NCBI RefSeq assembly: GCF_032062135.1
Contig: NC_092860.1
Coordinates: 71,254,381-71,318,380 of the forward strand
DNA length: 64,000 nucleotides
Direction: 5' to 3'
DNA from: Pyxicephalus adspersus
Taxonomy: Eukaryota; Chordata; Amphibia; Anura; Pyxicephalidae
The first letter of the stretch is position 1. Every line of letters starts with the position of its first letter. The notes below the pieces were generated by a model, which saw nothing but the letters and a program-made list of their open reading frames with translations, searched no databases and was not told the origin of the DNA. Positions 12,135 through 23,675 of this stretch are shown here, piece by piece. The translations under genes were made by a program, and so were the position numbers.

Positions 12135-12439
12135 TAAGTCTGTAAAGCAACAACCCATTAATAAAAACACTGTGCCCTATTGCACTATATCCAACAAAAC
12201 CAACTCCACTTTTAACCACCAGGCTGCAGGTCTAGGAAGGGTAAAGTCCGCTCCACCGAGTGTAATTACCAATTTGTACCACACTGCCCCTAGCACCGCC
12301 TCAGGGTCCCCACCATAACACCATTAATGGCCACCATACCACTGGGTTGCCCTCTCAAAATGACCAACACGACTCTTACCCTTCTTAACCCCAACCGCCA
12401 CTGCGCTCAGGCGGGATACCTCATGTATGAGTGCTCTTC

Positions 12440-12990
12440 CACACCTGAAATGCTCTCTGGACTTCATCTTGCAGACCCAAAAACCACAAATCTGTACCTA
12501 TGGCATTCAGGGGCACCCCGTCACTGTGAAGAAACCTCCACATTTCCTCCTCCAGTTCTCTGTGCCGGACCACTATCCCCCCATTCCGTGCTACAAACCT
12601 GGCCACCTCCTTATTTACTTTGATCCTCGCTTTATCGAGCTTCTCTACCGACCTTGCTCCCCTCCAACTAGTTCTGGCCACTGTCTGACCAAACTATGAT
12701 CACTCCCGGGAATTCCAACCTGATCCTCAAATAATCAATTTTTACATCCCTGATCAGCTACCGCATGGATCGCTAACCTAAATCATTGCCTCCCACATGT
12801 ATTACTACCACATCCGGAGGACGGTCCAATTCCACAAATCTTCAGAGCTCTGGCACCACCCTGCTCCATAGCATGCCACGAACACCCAGCCAGCGCACCG
12901 TAGCCTCCTCCCTGGGCAATCCTAGCAGTCGGCCATCCAGCCGGACCTCCGCTCTTCTGGCACCCCACCACACATAGGAGTGACCCAGTA
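12440..12990 (-). pseudogene. Ngaro SGNH-hydrolase ORF, broken
   Basis: The minus strand reads VVIHVGGNDLG at about 12780-12815, the GGND block of SGNH/GDSL hydrolases. Downstream at 12421-12681 come KLDKARIKVNKEVARFVARN, then SDGVPLNAIGTDLWFLGLQ and the C-terminus. SGNH enzymes need an Asp and a His in a DxxH block, but here it reads DGVP, with a Pro codon (plus-strand 12511-12513) where His is expected. Frames change between the two parts. An SGNH ORF is a known accessory of Ngaro elements; its role there is not established. Confidence 0.8.
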
Positions 12991-13109
12991 TCCAAACTAA
13001 GCAGTGGTGCCCTCCTGTAATAAAATAAACATTTTACCAACCAAACAACAACTCCCTCTGCCCCGCACCACCACCACACCATTTAACCCCACTATGAACC
13101 CCGCCCTCA

Positions 13110-13915
13110 TCTTACAAAAGATGCGGCCGAATGTACGTCCGGAACCTTCTAGATTCCCACCGCCCAATTCTCCAAATAACTCTCTCCCCTAGGCCCCATC
13201 TGGGCGCCTCAGTGGCCGTCCCTAAAGGAATGGGACGAGTAACCCTTCGGATCTTCCCATGCTCACCAAACATTTTTTAAACACCGCTATGAACTGAAAA
13301 CGAGACAAAAAGGTCCCATTTTCATTCAACAACAAAGGCCCTTCTATCCTAGATCTCTGTCTGATGAATTCCCCCACTACCGTAACCGGGCAGACAGGGG
13401 ACCCCACCATCTTAAAAAGTTATATTCGAAAACCCTTTCCAAACTGGTCAGTCCTAGACTTGCGGATCCACACACTCACCTCTTCCGCCGTCCAAGTGAC
13501 ATCCTGCCACAATACTCCCCCACCCTGGTCCCGGGACGGGCTAACCAACTCCCCAATCCTCATTGCCCCAAAAATTGCCAAAACAAACGCTGCCTTAAAG
13601 AGCAGTTTTTCATATGAACCTTTGCATACCCGTGCTATGCTATCCAACAACTCCCCCAACAACGCAAAGGAAACCGGCCTCCTAGTATCCAGAGTCCTTT
13701 TTCCTCTCCTAAAACCTTTAACAGCCTGTTTTTGTCAGATCCCTCTCTCCTTTCAACTTAAACAAAAATGCCATACCCGCCAATTTCTTATTGACCCCCG
13801 CCACCGACATGCCTCTAGCAAAATCCTGCGCCAACCAAAACAACAATAGGTGAACCAACTCCTGTCCTGTCCTCCCCCTCCAAACTGCCTGTATAACTGA
13901 TCCCACTCTTTCCAA
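13110..13915 (-). pseudogene. Ngaro tyrosine recombinase, frameshifted
   Basis: 13420-13662 holds LFKAAFVLAIFGAMRIGELV, whose Arg in the AMRIGEL box is the first catalytic residue, and a following KSRTDQFGKG. 13222-13410 holds SRFQFIAVFKKCL. A HSFR box (His-x-x-Arg) appears just below 13222 in another frame. WESRRFRTYIRPHL, with the nucleophilic Tyr codon at plus-strand 13133-13135, appears in a third. The N-terminal core-binding part is at 13718-13915. All signature residues of the family (R, HxxR, Y) can be found, but in three frames, so the gene is a pseudogene. Confidence 0.85.
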
Positions 13916-14059
13916 ACCCCCGCAAAACTAGTCCAGGTGCGCTCACTCATCAACCTCTGTACCATCTCACCAATCAGTCCCATGGAAGTCCCCACAATTC
14001 CACCAGACCAGGCTCCCCTCACTGCTCTGCCTCTGGCGCCAGCGCGCAAAACCTGTCCC

Positions 14060-15330
14060 ACTGCAAACGAGACAATGCATCAGCCACAACATTTTTAACC
14101 CCCAGGACATGTCGCGCAAACAGATAGATGTTATACTGCAAACACCTCAGCACTAAATGCCTCAACAGCCGGACCGCTGGCCCTGATGATACTGACAGAC
14201 TGTTGATGGCTGTACTACCCCCAGGTTATCACAATGGAATCTAACTTTTTTGTTCGCTAAATCCTTCCCCCACAACTCACTTGGCACCACTATAGGGAAT
14301 AGTTCCAGCACCACCAAATTCTTTACCAGCTCTACTTCCACCCACTCTTGAGGCCACGCCCCCGTGCTCCACTTACCCTGAAAATAGGCGCCTCAGTGTA
14401 CAACTCCAAGTCCACCACCATGATAGGCCCTTCCAACCACATAGCCTTCCCATTGAACGAAACCAAAAACATTTTCCACACATTTAAATCTGCCTTCACT
14501 TCCTTGTACAAACGCACAAAGTGTGACGGCAATTTGACTCCGGCCATCTACAAAATATCCTGCCCATCCTCACCACCCTACATGCAAAGTTCAACTTACC
14601 CATCAAAGACTGTACCTCTCTCAAACGCATCTTTTTCCTGTCACAAGCCCCAAACACTTCCGCCCTCAGTGCCACCAGCTTGTCTTGCGGCAACCTACTC
14701 TCCATAGCAACGGAATCTAACTCAATTCCCAGGAATGTAATAACTGAACCTGGGCCTTCGTTTTTTTTCTGCCGCCAAAGGTACACCAAAACGATCCGCC
14801 ACATGCTGTAACGTTCCTAAACCTAAAACCCTACAAACTGAACTATCTGGCGACCCGATCATCAAAAAATCATCCAAATAATGGATGACCAAATTCACGC
14901 CCGCTACTGTCTTAACAACCCACTCTAAAAATGTACTAAATTGTTCAAACAGTGCCCAAGAAATGAAGCAACCTATGGGCAAGCACCTGTCCACGAAATA
15001 CTTCCCCTGCCACTTGCAACCTAACAAACACACACACTCAGAGTGTACCGGCAGTAAACGAAAAGGAGCCCCAATGTCCGCTTTCGCCATCAAAGCTCCT
15101 TTACCAAAGCGCCGTACCCACCTAATAGCGGCATCCAGCAATGTGTAAGCCAGGGAGCACAATTCCGGGTTAATTCCATCATTTACCGAACCCCCCAGCG
15201 GGAATTATAAATGATGGATCAATCTAAACTTACCTGGCTCCTTCTTGGGGACTAAGCCCAATGGAGATACCACCAGGCCTTCAAGTGGCGGCACCTCAAA
15301 GGGGCCACTCATCCTTCCTTCTCCTCAACT
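14060..15330 (-). pseudogene. Ngaro reverse transcriptase and RNase H, broken
   Basis: The reverse transcriptase begins near 15330 with a degenerate PLGLVPKKEPGKFRLIHHL segment and continues at 14722-15162 with ALMAKADI (first Asp), CLPIGCFISWALFEQF and HYLDDFLMIGSPD (YLDD at about 14870-14881). Next come FLGIELDS and KLVALRAEV at 14496-14804. RNase H traces follow: VRFHCDNLGVV near 14235-14265 and GVKNVVADALSRLQWDRFCA near 14050-14105. YLDD, VADALSRLQW and the order agree with DIRS/Ngaro polymerases. Multiple stops and at least three frame changes. Confidence 0.85.
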
Positions 15331-15578
15331 TATCTTTAACCCTTAACACTCCGGCAGGGGGCTGCCCTCTCATCCCAGTCATGTCGGCACTGCTCATAGT
15401 CCCCTGCTGCGGGCCTGCCTTTTCCATTGTCTGGCAGTTTTTAGGGCCAGAAATGACAGGGCAAGTGCAATGGGTTTTGCGATGGTGCATTAACATCTGT
15501 AAGTAGCTTTTCAGGCTTATTTAATAAAGAGATCTTGTTATGAGTTGCCTACTCCAAAGTGCAACAATACAAATTTAA

Positions 15579-15843
15579 AGTGGAACTAAACCCTGTGTAT
15601 ACTCACTGTCCCTGTTGTATCACATATGCCTCAATTGTCTTCCTTCTTCTGTTCCTTGTTTACATATTTAGCCATTTTAATTTGATTGGCTGGGCCGGGT
15701 TGAAGTACAGTCCCAGTAGCCTTGGGGGAAGCCGGGATGTGTCGGGCATCCCGGCAACCAACAGTTTAAAGGAGGTGCGTATGTTTAATTGCAGAAGGGA
15801 TATCGTCTGTCTCTTTCTGCAACAAAACCCTGTCTGTTTCACT
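15579..15843 (+). mobile_element. T2/Kolobok-like MITE, complete, TTAA target duplication
   Basis: TTAA flanks both ends (15575-15578 and 15844-15847). Termini agtggaactaaaccctg and, on the other strand, agtgaaacagacaggg are imperfect inverted repeats. The TTAAAGTG ends fit the T2 class. Its 265-bp interior has no coding potential. Confidence 0.75.
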
Positions 15844-15847
15844 TTAA

Positions 15848-16679
15848 TGATTTTACTTGCCTGAAGTCAAACCAGTACAAGAGTCTGATAGGTTGCTTTG
15901 GGTTACTGCATTGCAGAGAAAGCAAATGTATAAAGCAGTGAATGTGACATACATAAAAAAGTCACTGTAGGTGACTGTAATAGCTGTAATGTGTGCCAAG
16001 AAGTTACAGTTGTAGTGAATTTTGGGTAAATGTCAAATGTACTGCTTTATAATTTTTTTTAGTATAATTCTGATTGTTTAGGTGTAAAAGTGTTGGGGAC
16101 AAACCTCTTTAGTTCTACATAATCACTACTTTCCCATTGAAAAAAATCTTCCTATTAGAGCTTCTGAACTATTTTTTTTAATATACTGAAAATATCAAAA
16201 AGGTTGATGGTTCTCATGGAACCTTTGCTAAATATGAAAGTTGGAGATCTGAGGGTTACACCCTTGTTACACTTGGGAAAGGAAGGAAGCTTGTTGAAAA
16301 TGGAAAACTCCTTAGAGACATATTTTGTTGCTAAAAAAATAGCACAGTTTTCAGAGTTGTCTCCCCAGGAAAATTACTGTAATACTAGCTGTGTAGAGCA
16401 CCTCTGGTGCTCTGCATTCTTTATACACTGAATTGTCATTCGTCTTCATGTAATTAGGTGGGGGTGTGGAGTTTCAGGTCACAGAAATTTGGTTTGCAGG
16501 ATTCCCCAGAATTTCCCCAGAAATCATTCTGTTTCCACCATTTTCAGATTAGCTGTATATTGCATAGATGTATTCAAAGTGTCATAATTTACTTTTTTTT
16601 CTTTTAAAGGGAACATGTAGTCCTTTCCATGGTTTTAGAAAACATTTTTAGTTAGTGCTTGTTTTTCTGAAAATTATAA
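15848..16679. other. unassigned AT-rich DNA
   Basis: Nothing recognised. An ORF at 16204-16431 has no family resemblance. Confidence 0.5.
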
Positions 16680-18375
16680 AAGTGAAATGGACATTTACAC
16701 ACTTACATTTAATTCTATGGAATGTCAGATCTGTTGACAATAAATTATCTTCTATACACAACCTTCTCCTTTCTAAATCTCTGAACTTCCTGACCCTCAC
16801 TGAAACTTGGCTTTCCTCTTCTGACTCTGACTCTGCTCTCCCCTATGGAGGCCTGCACTTCACACATACCCCTAGACCTGGCAACAGAGTAGGGGGTGGT
16901 GTGGGTCTCATTTTCTCACCTAACTGTACATACAGAGTCCTTCCTACCCCACCCTCTCTCATTTTTTCCTCATTGTCACTGTTTTATATTGCACATTTTT
17001 TCCCATGACCTGCCCACCCTCATCCTCAGTGACTTTAATGTTCCAGTAGATGAGCCCAACCTTCCCTCCTCAGCCAACTTGCTCTCCATTACCTCCTCCT
17101 TTGGACTCACACAGAACATAAACGGCCCCACACACATCGCCGGACACACTTTAGACCTGGTATTTTCCAAACTCTGCAACCTCACCCTGCTTGATAACTC
17201 ACTATTTCCCCTCTCTGATCACAACCTTATCACCTTCAACCTATCGAACTCTTGCCCCTCATTGCCACATCCCAGACCTGGCGAATGGCAGAGAGATATC
17301 TGTAACCTTGACCACAACCTTTTCTCAAACTTCCTTACGTCCCTAAACACCACCCTCTCTAAAATCACATCTCCGGATAAAGCTGCCACTCGGTTCAACA
17401 AACATTCTTTCTCTGGCTCTGGATAAAGTTGCCCCTGCCATCTTCCTCTACCCCCGTCCTGCTAACCCCCATCCCTGGCACAACAATCACACCAAACAGC
17501 TACAAAAGACGTGTGCAGCTGAGCGCAAGTGGAGAAAAACTCAACAATTGACTCCTTTCCAAACCCCACACTTGCTCCCCCCACAACAACCTTCACTGCC
17601 CAAGACACCTACTTTAGAGAGAAAATTGACACAATCAGACATGATGTCTCTGATCACCAGGCCACTCCAACCATCTCCACCCCTTCCACCTGTAAATCAT
17701 CACTGGCCTCCCTCAGCCCTGTTACTGTGGATGAAGTAGCCTCTCTTCTTCCATCATCTTCATCTACTACCTGTCCATTTAACCCAATTTTCTCTGATCT
17801 ACTCCATGCCCATTCCTCCACCCTGGCCCCCACCCTAACCGAACTATTCAACCTCTCCGTTTCTACTGGTATGTACCCCTCTGCTTTCAAACATGCCATA
17901 ATTCTCCCTATCCTGAAGAAACCCTCACTAGACTCCTCCCTACCTTCTAGCTACTGTCCTATCTCCCTTCTCCCATATGTTTTCAAACTTATTGAGCATC
18001 TTGTCTACAAAAGACTCTTGAAACTCAACCTGGATAAAACAGAACTCATCATCACCCCCCCTCAAATTCCAAATCTCCCCCTGAAATATTCCTAACTGTT
18101 AACAACACTGTTATTCGGCCCCCCTCTCAGGCACGTTGTCTTGGTGTCACCTTTGACTCTGCCCCCTCATTTACCCCTCATATTGAGAACATTTCTAGGT
18201 CCTGTCACTTTCACCTAAGCAACATCTCCAAAATCTGCCCCTACCCGATCCCAGAGACCACCAAACTCCCTGTACACGCTCCTATTATCTCTCGTCTGGA
18301 CTACTGTAACATCCTCCTCCATCCTCCTATTCACCTTAGAATCAAATTCTGTTTATTGATAATAATAATAATAAT
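16680..18375 (+). mobile_element. L2-like LINE (endonuclease plus partial reverse transcriptase), internally deleted
   Basis: An apurinic-type endonuclease is read across two frames: LWNVRSVDNK (catalytic Asn region), LTLTETWLSS (Glu), GGGVGLIF, ILSDFNVP (Asp), SDHNLITF (final Asp-His). Then come a linker and the reverse-transcriptase N-terminus at 17529-18050: VTVDEVASLL, TELFNLSVSTGMYPSAFKHA, ILPILKKPSLD, SSYCPISLLPYVFKLIEHLV. At about 18020 the frame jumps from YKRLLKL directly to NLDKTELII, omitting the catalytic palm. A later piece, ARCLGVTFDS and ISRLDYCN, precedes an (AAT)n tail at 18360-18375. The tail type matches 8690-8907. Full L2 proteins are roughly 900 residues or more, so this copy is a deletion product and cannot move. 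Confidence 0.88.
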
Positions 18376-18736
18376 TCTGCAGATCCCTTGATCCTGCTGG
18401 AGACTTGGTCCTGCGCCAAGACAATGAAGGGTTCCAGAACGGTGCGGGACCCAAGCTCCAGGAACCACCATCTTCTTACATCTTCTTCTTTTTACTGGCT
18501 CTGTTGCCTAATCTTGCACTGCTCATGCATGAGATCAGCATTTTTCTCCCAATGTAGGAAAAAGGGTCTTGTGCAGAAGGAGCTAGCAGGAACCTAGGAT
18601 GCGTGATCCGGCGATAAAGACAGAAGATAAGGAGCTTCATTTTTTTTTGTTAAATAAAAAAAAGATAATTTTTACTTTACATAAAACGGTTTTCTATCCT
18701 ATTATGTAAAGTCAAAATTTGGGTGATAGGTCTGCT
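18376..18736. mobile_element. T2/Kolobok-like MITE (right end clear)
   Basis: The right end, read on the minus strand, is TTAA then agcagacctatcaccc (TTAA at 18737-18740), the same terminus type as 7381. A subterminal inverted pair, actttacataa and ttatgtaaagt (about 18674-18714), flanks aaacggttttctatcc. The left boundary against the L2 tail is uncertain. Confidence 0.55.
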
Positions 18737-18740
18737 TTAA

Positions 18741-20930
18741 GAGCCCTGAACGCAGGTCCTGTGTGATTATCTGAAAGACAGTGTGGATTTACATGCAGAC
18801 TGTCCTAGGTAATGCCCATATGTGATTTTTTGAGTCCCCATGATTGTAAGGTTTCGGGAGGGGCTGATTCTTTATCATCTCAGTGATTCTGTTTTTAATT
18901 TTTTTTCTGAACTTTTGCTATTATAGCTTTCACGTCTATGTTATAAGTTGCACTGAATAAAAGCCGCTAAAAACTTTTGTGTGTGTGTCTTTATTTCAAG
19001 TTGCAGAACTTCAAAATGTGCATATTTTTAAGAAAGTGATTCTTTTCTATACCCACCGTAGGTCCTGTGCATACAAAAACACTACAACATGTTTAGGAAC
19101 AGCCCCTGCTATTGAATGAATATTGAAGGAACAGTAAAACAATAATGATCAAGCATCTCCTCTACTGAAATTTTTTTGTTTTAGAAGAATAGAAAAAATA
19201 GTAATAAAAAAAACATACAAAATTGTCTATAATTTTTGTCAAATTACCATTGACATTAAAAGAATAATTCAGAAACAATGTGCAACAAAGTTGTGAAAAG
19301 TGTAACAAACAAATCAAAACTAAATAAAAAAATTAAGCAGGTTAGATAAAAACACTTCCATAAAAAATACTTTAAAGTTAGTTTAAAAGATAATATGCAC
19401 TATTTATTCATTAGATCTGCTTAGGAGATTCTCTTTCAAAAGAGAATTGCTTGGAGTGCAATGTTATATTGCAACTGATCATGATATGTAATAGAAAAAC
19501 AATTGGTAGATGCTTGGATCAATTTAGAAGTAGCAAAAAAAAGTGGTGCACATGTGCAGGGCAGTATATAAAACATTTTAATTTTAAACAAATTTTAACA
19601 TTTGAGTTAAATGTTTTTTCATACATTGCCAATACATGTAAAGCCACGCATCATATAAAGGGTCATCACATAGTTAGTACTAATTGAAAGTTACTCCCAT
19701 TTTAGGAGAATTTAAAGAAATTGGGGACAAGTTGCCAGTGCTCCTTGTAAAATGACATGCGAAATTTATGTAAATATTTAGTATTGAGGTTTAGATCTTA
19801 TCGTGTATTGTTTCCTCGAATTTAGAATGCAGCCATTGTAGAAGGTTGCTGGGTTTGTGAGAATTGTGATATATGAGTCAGGTTACCAGTTATCATGAGA
19901 CTTTTTTTCATAACAAGTATTCTTGCCACAAGATATTCAATGGAAATTAGCCGTTAGTTTTACGGTGAAAATCTTGGCTACCATAACTGCAATGTAAACA
20001 GTGTAAAGACCAGTTGTTTTGTGTGTTAGAACAAATATATTTTAACAGTAATTCCTGTTGTTTTTCCCAAGTTTTCCCAAGTAACTTAGGTAACCGTTCC
20101 TAAACTCACATGCACTTGAAGCCATGGCTATATTTCAAGTTGAATTATGGGCATCAGTGGGATTAAAAGAAGTCCCATCATCAGTGTCAGTGAACATAAA
20201 GCAAGTCCTAATGGAATATCCATATTCTATGTCAATGGAATAAAAAATGTTCCAAAGCTAATGTCAGTGAAATTAAAACAGTCCCATCTCTTTGGTGTCA
20301 CCTGGCGTAACAAAGATCAATATCATTAGTCTGTATGAGACAAGCCCAGTATGGTTGGTGGCAGTGGAAGCAAAACTAGTCTTATGATAAAATGGATATA
20401 CTACAGAGCGCTTCTAAACCTGATTACAAACTCGCGCACTGCTGCTCTGCCACTCCAATCTTGACTCTTTCTTTAACTTTTTTTCCATTTTCTTGTTTTC
20501 CCAAATTCTAAGGACAAACTTGTAGATTTATGGGCTTTCCCCCCAAACTGGCCCAAATTAGTTTTTGAAGTACACAAATCAATGTGAATGATTCTACTGT
20601 GTAAAGTTCTGTGTAATATTTTAGTGGTATACAAATACAAAATCTAAATAATGATGCAGTACATTCGATCAGCAGTTCAATCATCAATATATCACTGTGA
20701 TAGAGATACCAGAAATTCTTGTCAAACACATTGTAGATATATGCTTGCCCCTTGTAAATACTGTGCTTCATAATTATTATCAATACAATCTGCAGGGAAA
20801 AATGGAGCATCTCTAATTGTTTCTTCTGACTCTTCTTACCAGTTGCCAACAGAAAGAGGCGGAGAGCCTGTAGTCTGGGATGACTTCTGAAAATACACAG
20901 TAGGAATACTTTTGATAGAAAGTTCATATA
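18741..20930. other. unassigned AT-rich DNA
   Basis: No gene or known element. 20165-20300 shows loosely repeated phrases (gtcccatc, gtcagtg, aaaatgttcc) suggestive of old internal repetition. Confidence 0.45.
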
Positions 20931-20950
20931 TTTATGTATATATGTATGTA

Positions 20951-21000
<50 letters not shown>
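20931..21000. repeat. (TATG)n/(TG)n/(TA)n microsatellite
   Basis: tatgtatgtatg units lead into tgtgtg and about 20 TA units. It creates a spurious Tyr/Ile-repeat ORF on the minus strand. Confidence 0.95.
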
Positions 21001-21006
<6 letters not shown>

Positions 21007-21724
21007 ATTAAATTATACAATTTATTAAATTAAACTAACTGCATAGTATAGGTTCACATTGGATCATTTTTTTCCATAGAACGGCATGTGATAACAATAT
21101 ACAGCTATTGGATTTGTTATAAAGTTGTCATTATTTCTAAACAGCTGGCCACACAATATACAACCTTTTTTAATTTTACATTTTAAAAGAAATTTAGGCT
21201 GGCAGGTTTCAGATTGTCACCCTTAGGTTTGGTTCCCTAGAAGGAACCAGTGGAATTTAGTTTAATACATCGGCTTTCCTTCCTTAGGGTTTGTCTTTAA
21301 ATGATGATATTCCTCCAAAAATAATTTCTTAGTAATTATTATGGTAGATCTGTTTGGCAAAAAACTTTATATTGGGTCAGGAATTTTGTTTGTCCACAGA
21401 TGCTGTGGGTTCCACCGGGCTTTGCCGCCGTTTGGGAAAAGCACTGACGTGCGGCTCCTTGAATTGGCTTTGGCTGGTGGTGGTGCCAGCCCCGTCTGAC
21501 AAAAGGGCTGGTCAGTGTTGGTATAAGTTTTCTTAGGGCCTCAGCTGTGGTAGCTAGGCTCTCTTCGGTAGTTTAAAAAAAATAATAATTTTTGTTATAT
21601 TAAATGGTAAAAGGATTATAAATATATATTTAGGAGTTTGAAAGCCAATAAAAAAGGTCATGGTCGATTGAAAATCCAGGGAGGGAAGTCAGTGTACATT
21701 TATTCTTTATTGTTTAAATTATAT
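21001..21724. other. unassigned DNA
   Basis: 21390-21520 is GC-richer than its surroundings but matches nothing I know. Confidence 0.45.
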
Positions 21725-21972
21725 TATAGGATATACCAGTTTAAAGGTTACTTATATTAAATTTCATAAAATTGCCGGCTATAATCGCATGTCCAGGGAG
21801 CGTAGCAAATGCTTAGCTCCCAACATGGGATTTTGCCAGCAAGGGAGGGGAAGTTTGTTATGCTCCCTTCTATTTTCTTCATATATATATATATATATAC
21901 AGATAAATATAGGATATATTTGTTTAAAGGTTTACTTATTTCATAAAATTCCTGGCTATAATCCCATGCCCA
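21725..21972 (+). repeat. imperfect direct duplication, about 70 bp, two units
   Basis: Unit 1 (21725-21793) and unit 2 (21908-21972) share tataggatata, gtttaaaggt, tacttat, tttcataaaatt, ggctataatc and catg in the same order. The intervening 110 bases contain an (AT)n tract at 21881-21899. Confidence 0.8.
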
Positions 21973-22002
21973 TTCTTTGTTAAATCAACATTCATTTGGG
22001 AT

Positions 22003-22098
22003 TGCTCCCTAACAACCATCAGGTAAGGTGCCACTCTTCCAGGTGGTTATTGTACACAGCAGGCAGGGCTGCCATTGGCTGAAGGTTGTTAGGGAGCA
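22003..22098. repeat. 15-bp perfect inverted repeat around an 66-bp loop
   Basis: tgctccctaacaacc (22003-22017) is the exact reverse complement of ggttgttagggagca (22084-22098). It may be a small fold-back MITE; the flanks give no obvious target duplication. Confidence 0.8.
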
Positions 22099-22255
22099 CT
22101 TCTGTCTGAATGTCAGATATACTTGTTGATGGGTGTGCAGTTATAATTAAGGTAAATGAAGCAGGAAGATATCTTTTAAGTGGCTAATATCACTGGATGT
22201 TAGTAAGCATAAGGACTCACGTTTCTGCAAGGCAGGATGGTAGACCCTCTATGTC

Positions 22256-22450
22256 AGTGTTTTTCAACCTTTTTCGAGCCACAGCACATTTTTTACATTG
22301 AAAAAATCCTGCCGCACGCCACAAATCAAAAATGTTACACAATGACACTCTGTAGCTAAGAATAAACAAGGTAAATAAGCTACCTACTGCCACCCACTGA
22401 CATGGAAGAGTATTACATTATTACATTACTCTGCCAGTCACTACAGCACA
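22256..22450 (+). mobile_element. hAT-like MITE, left part
   Basis: Begins cagtgtttttcaacctttt, a common hAT terminus, followed by cgagccacagcacattttt. No matching right end within 600 bases, so it is truncated. Confidence 0.6.
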
Positions 22451-23186
22451 GACACTCAAAATGGTAGTTGGATAATTTCCCACACAGACACGGAAGCAGA
22501 GTCAAAGGAACTCCTAGTTCAGGCAACTTCCTTTTAAGGCATGGTCATGTGATGGATGGAATCCATGTGACCTGCTGCATCCTATCCTACCACCAGAGGG
22601 GGTCCTGGAGACGAGGAGTTGGTGGTGTTTACACCTCCAACAGCAAGGGGAGTGTGTCTGCGGAACACTCTATTCTTCTGAGGTAATGGAGCAGCTGACT
22701 GGGAGTCACATGACCTAGACCAGGTGAGCTGAGGAGGTGATGCCTTGGTAGAGCTGGTGCTGGCAGCAGTGTTAGAGGTGGGTGACACTGAAGGGGGCAC
22801 AGATCCCCTGGTCCTGCAGGGATCTGTGACAGACTCCTATTTGCTAATTATTTGTTTGTTTGTGGTTTGGTTGCGGGTGTTCCAGTCTTACAAAATACTT
22901 TAGTAGGTTTAGAAAGAAGTAATCAGAAATGGAGGTATGTGGGCTCAAATTAGATATAATGCATTCAAGAGATTACATGTATGAAACACTTTTTGGATCG
23001 GATGAAACATTTATTGACAGTTCTAAACTAGTCCTATGTTATAGGGTACAAATATAACGGTTTAGAAAACATACCACACAGTGGAAGGTAAATGTAAAGG
23101 CAAAATTTTAACAATACATCCTAAAACTTCCTATGCTCCTATAGCAGTTTCTGCTTCATACCATTAATTCTTCCCCATGTGCAAGA
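22451..23186. other. unassigned; GC-rich block with hairpin at 22798-22828
   Basis: 22560-22830 is GC-rich and unlike its AT-rich surroundings. It ends in an inverted repeat, cacagatccc (22798-22807) and gggatctgtg (22819-22828). It could be a fragment of an LTR element, but no termini or coding parts support that. Confidence 0.4.

Positions 23187-23214
<28 letters not shown>
23187..23214. repeat. (TG)14 microsatellite
   Basis: Uninterrupted TG dinucleotides. Confidence 0.97.
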
Positions 23215-23218
<4 letters not shown>

Positions 23219-23447
23219 AACTGCCAGCACTTCAGATTGATGCTTGAAAAAGTGGCCTAACATAAGCATAACAGTATGTTGACTTTATCTAGTACTTCAG
23301 CATTAACTATAAAAGACAAATATACATTTCCTAAGGAAAGTATTCAGCATAAAGGCATGTCAGTTGCAATGATGGCTCTGCATTACAATCTTCTTTGCAC
23401 TGGACTGCAAGGGGGAGGAACCACATTGGAACATAGAGATACCAGAG

Positions 23448-23667
23448 CAGCAGTCGCCAACCAGTGGTCCGGTCCGCAAGAGAATTTTGGTGGTCCGCAG
23501 CTCTGGTCGGCGCCCCCCCCCCGAGCGGGGTTACCAGAAGGACCACATGACCCGTAAGAATTGCAGGCTCAGGGAAGTGGGCGGGTTCTGGAATCATGAC
23601 ACCACTATGGGGGCACTATGCAGGTAAATTCAGTGATCCATAGGTCCAAAAAGGTTGGCGACCACTA
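23448..23667 (+). mobile_element. hAT MITE, complete with 8-bp-type TSD
   Basis: Left cagcagtcgccaacc and right ggttggcgaccactag are inverted termini. The flanks are taccagag (23440-23447) and gaccagag (23668-23675), 7 of 8 identical, as expected for hAT. GC-rich noncoding interior with a C run at about 23513-23522. Confidence 0.85.
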
Positions 23668-23675
23668 GACCAGAG

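Larger units (their letters stand above)
12138..15350 (-). mobile_element. Ngaro-type (DIRS order, tyrosine-recombinase) retrotransposon, degenerate
   Basis: On the minus strand the order is reverse transcriptase (up to about 15330), RNase H, tyrosine recombinase, SGNH hydrolase (down to about 12440). This is the layout described for vertebrate Ngaro elements. Such elements copy RNA to DNA and integrate through a tyrosine recombinase instead of a DDE integrase. Every domain is broken by frameshifts and stops, and the gag-like region upstream of the reverse transcriptase is absent, so the copy is inactive. The direct repeats expected at the ends were not found. A MITE (11711-12134) lies on the 3' side. 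Plus-strand ORFs across this segment are shadows. Confidence 0.88.

Noticed and set aside
11693..12219. Overlapping Arg-rich ORFs on both strands
   Set aside because: Generated by the cgaacga/cgatcgt units of the MITE; the same occurs at 25118-25503 and 46315-46826.
12327..15148. plus-strand ORFs across 12.3-15.1 kb
   Set aside because: Shadows of the minus-strand Ngaro domains, which carry the diagnostic motifs.
20508..21020. 170-codon minus-strand ORF with a Tyr/Ile repeat
   Set aside because: Its start lies in a (TA)n microsatellite, and the rest has no family resemblance.
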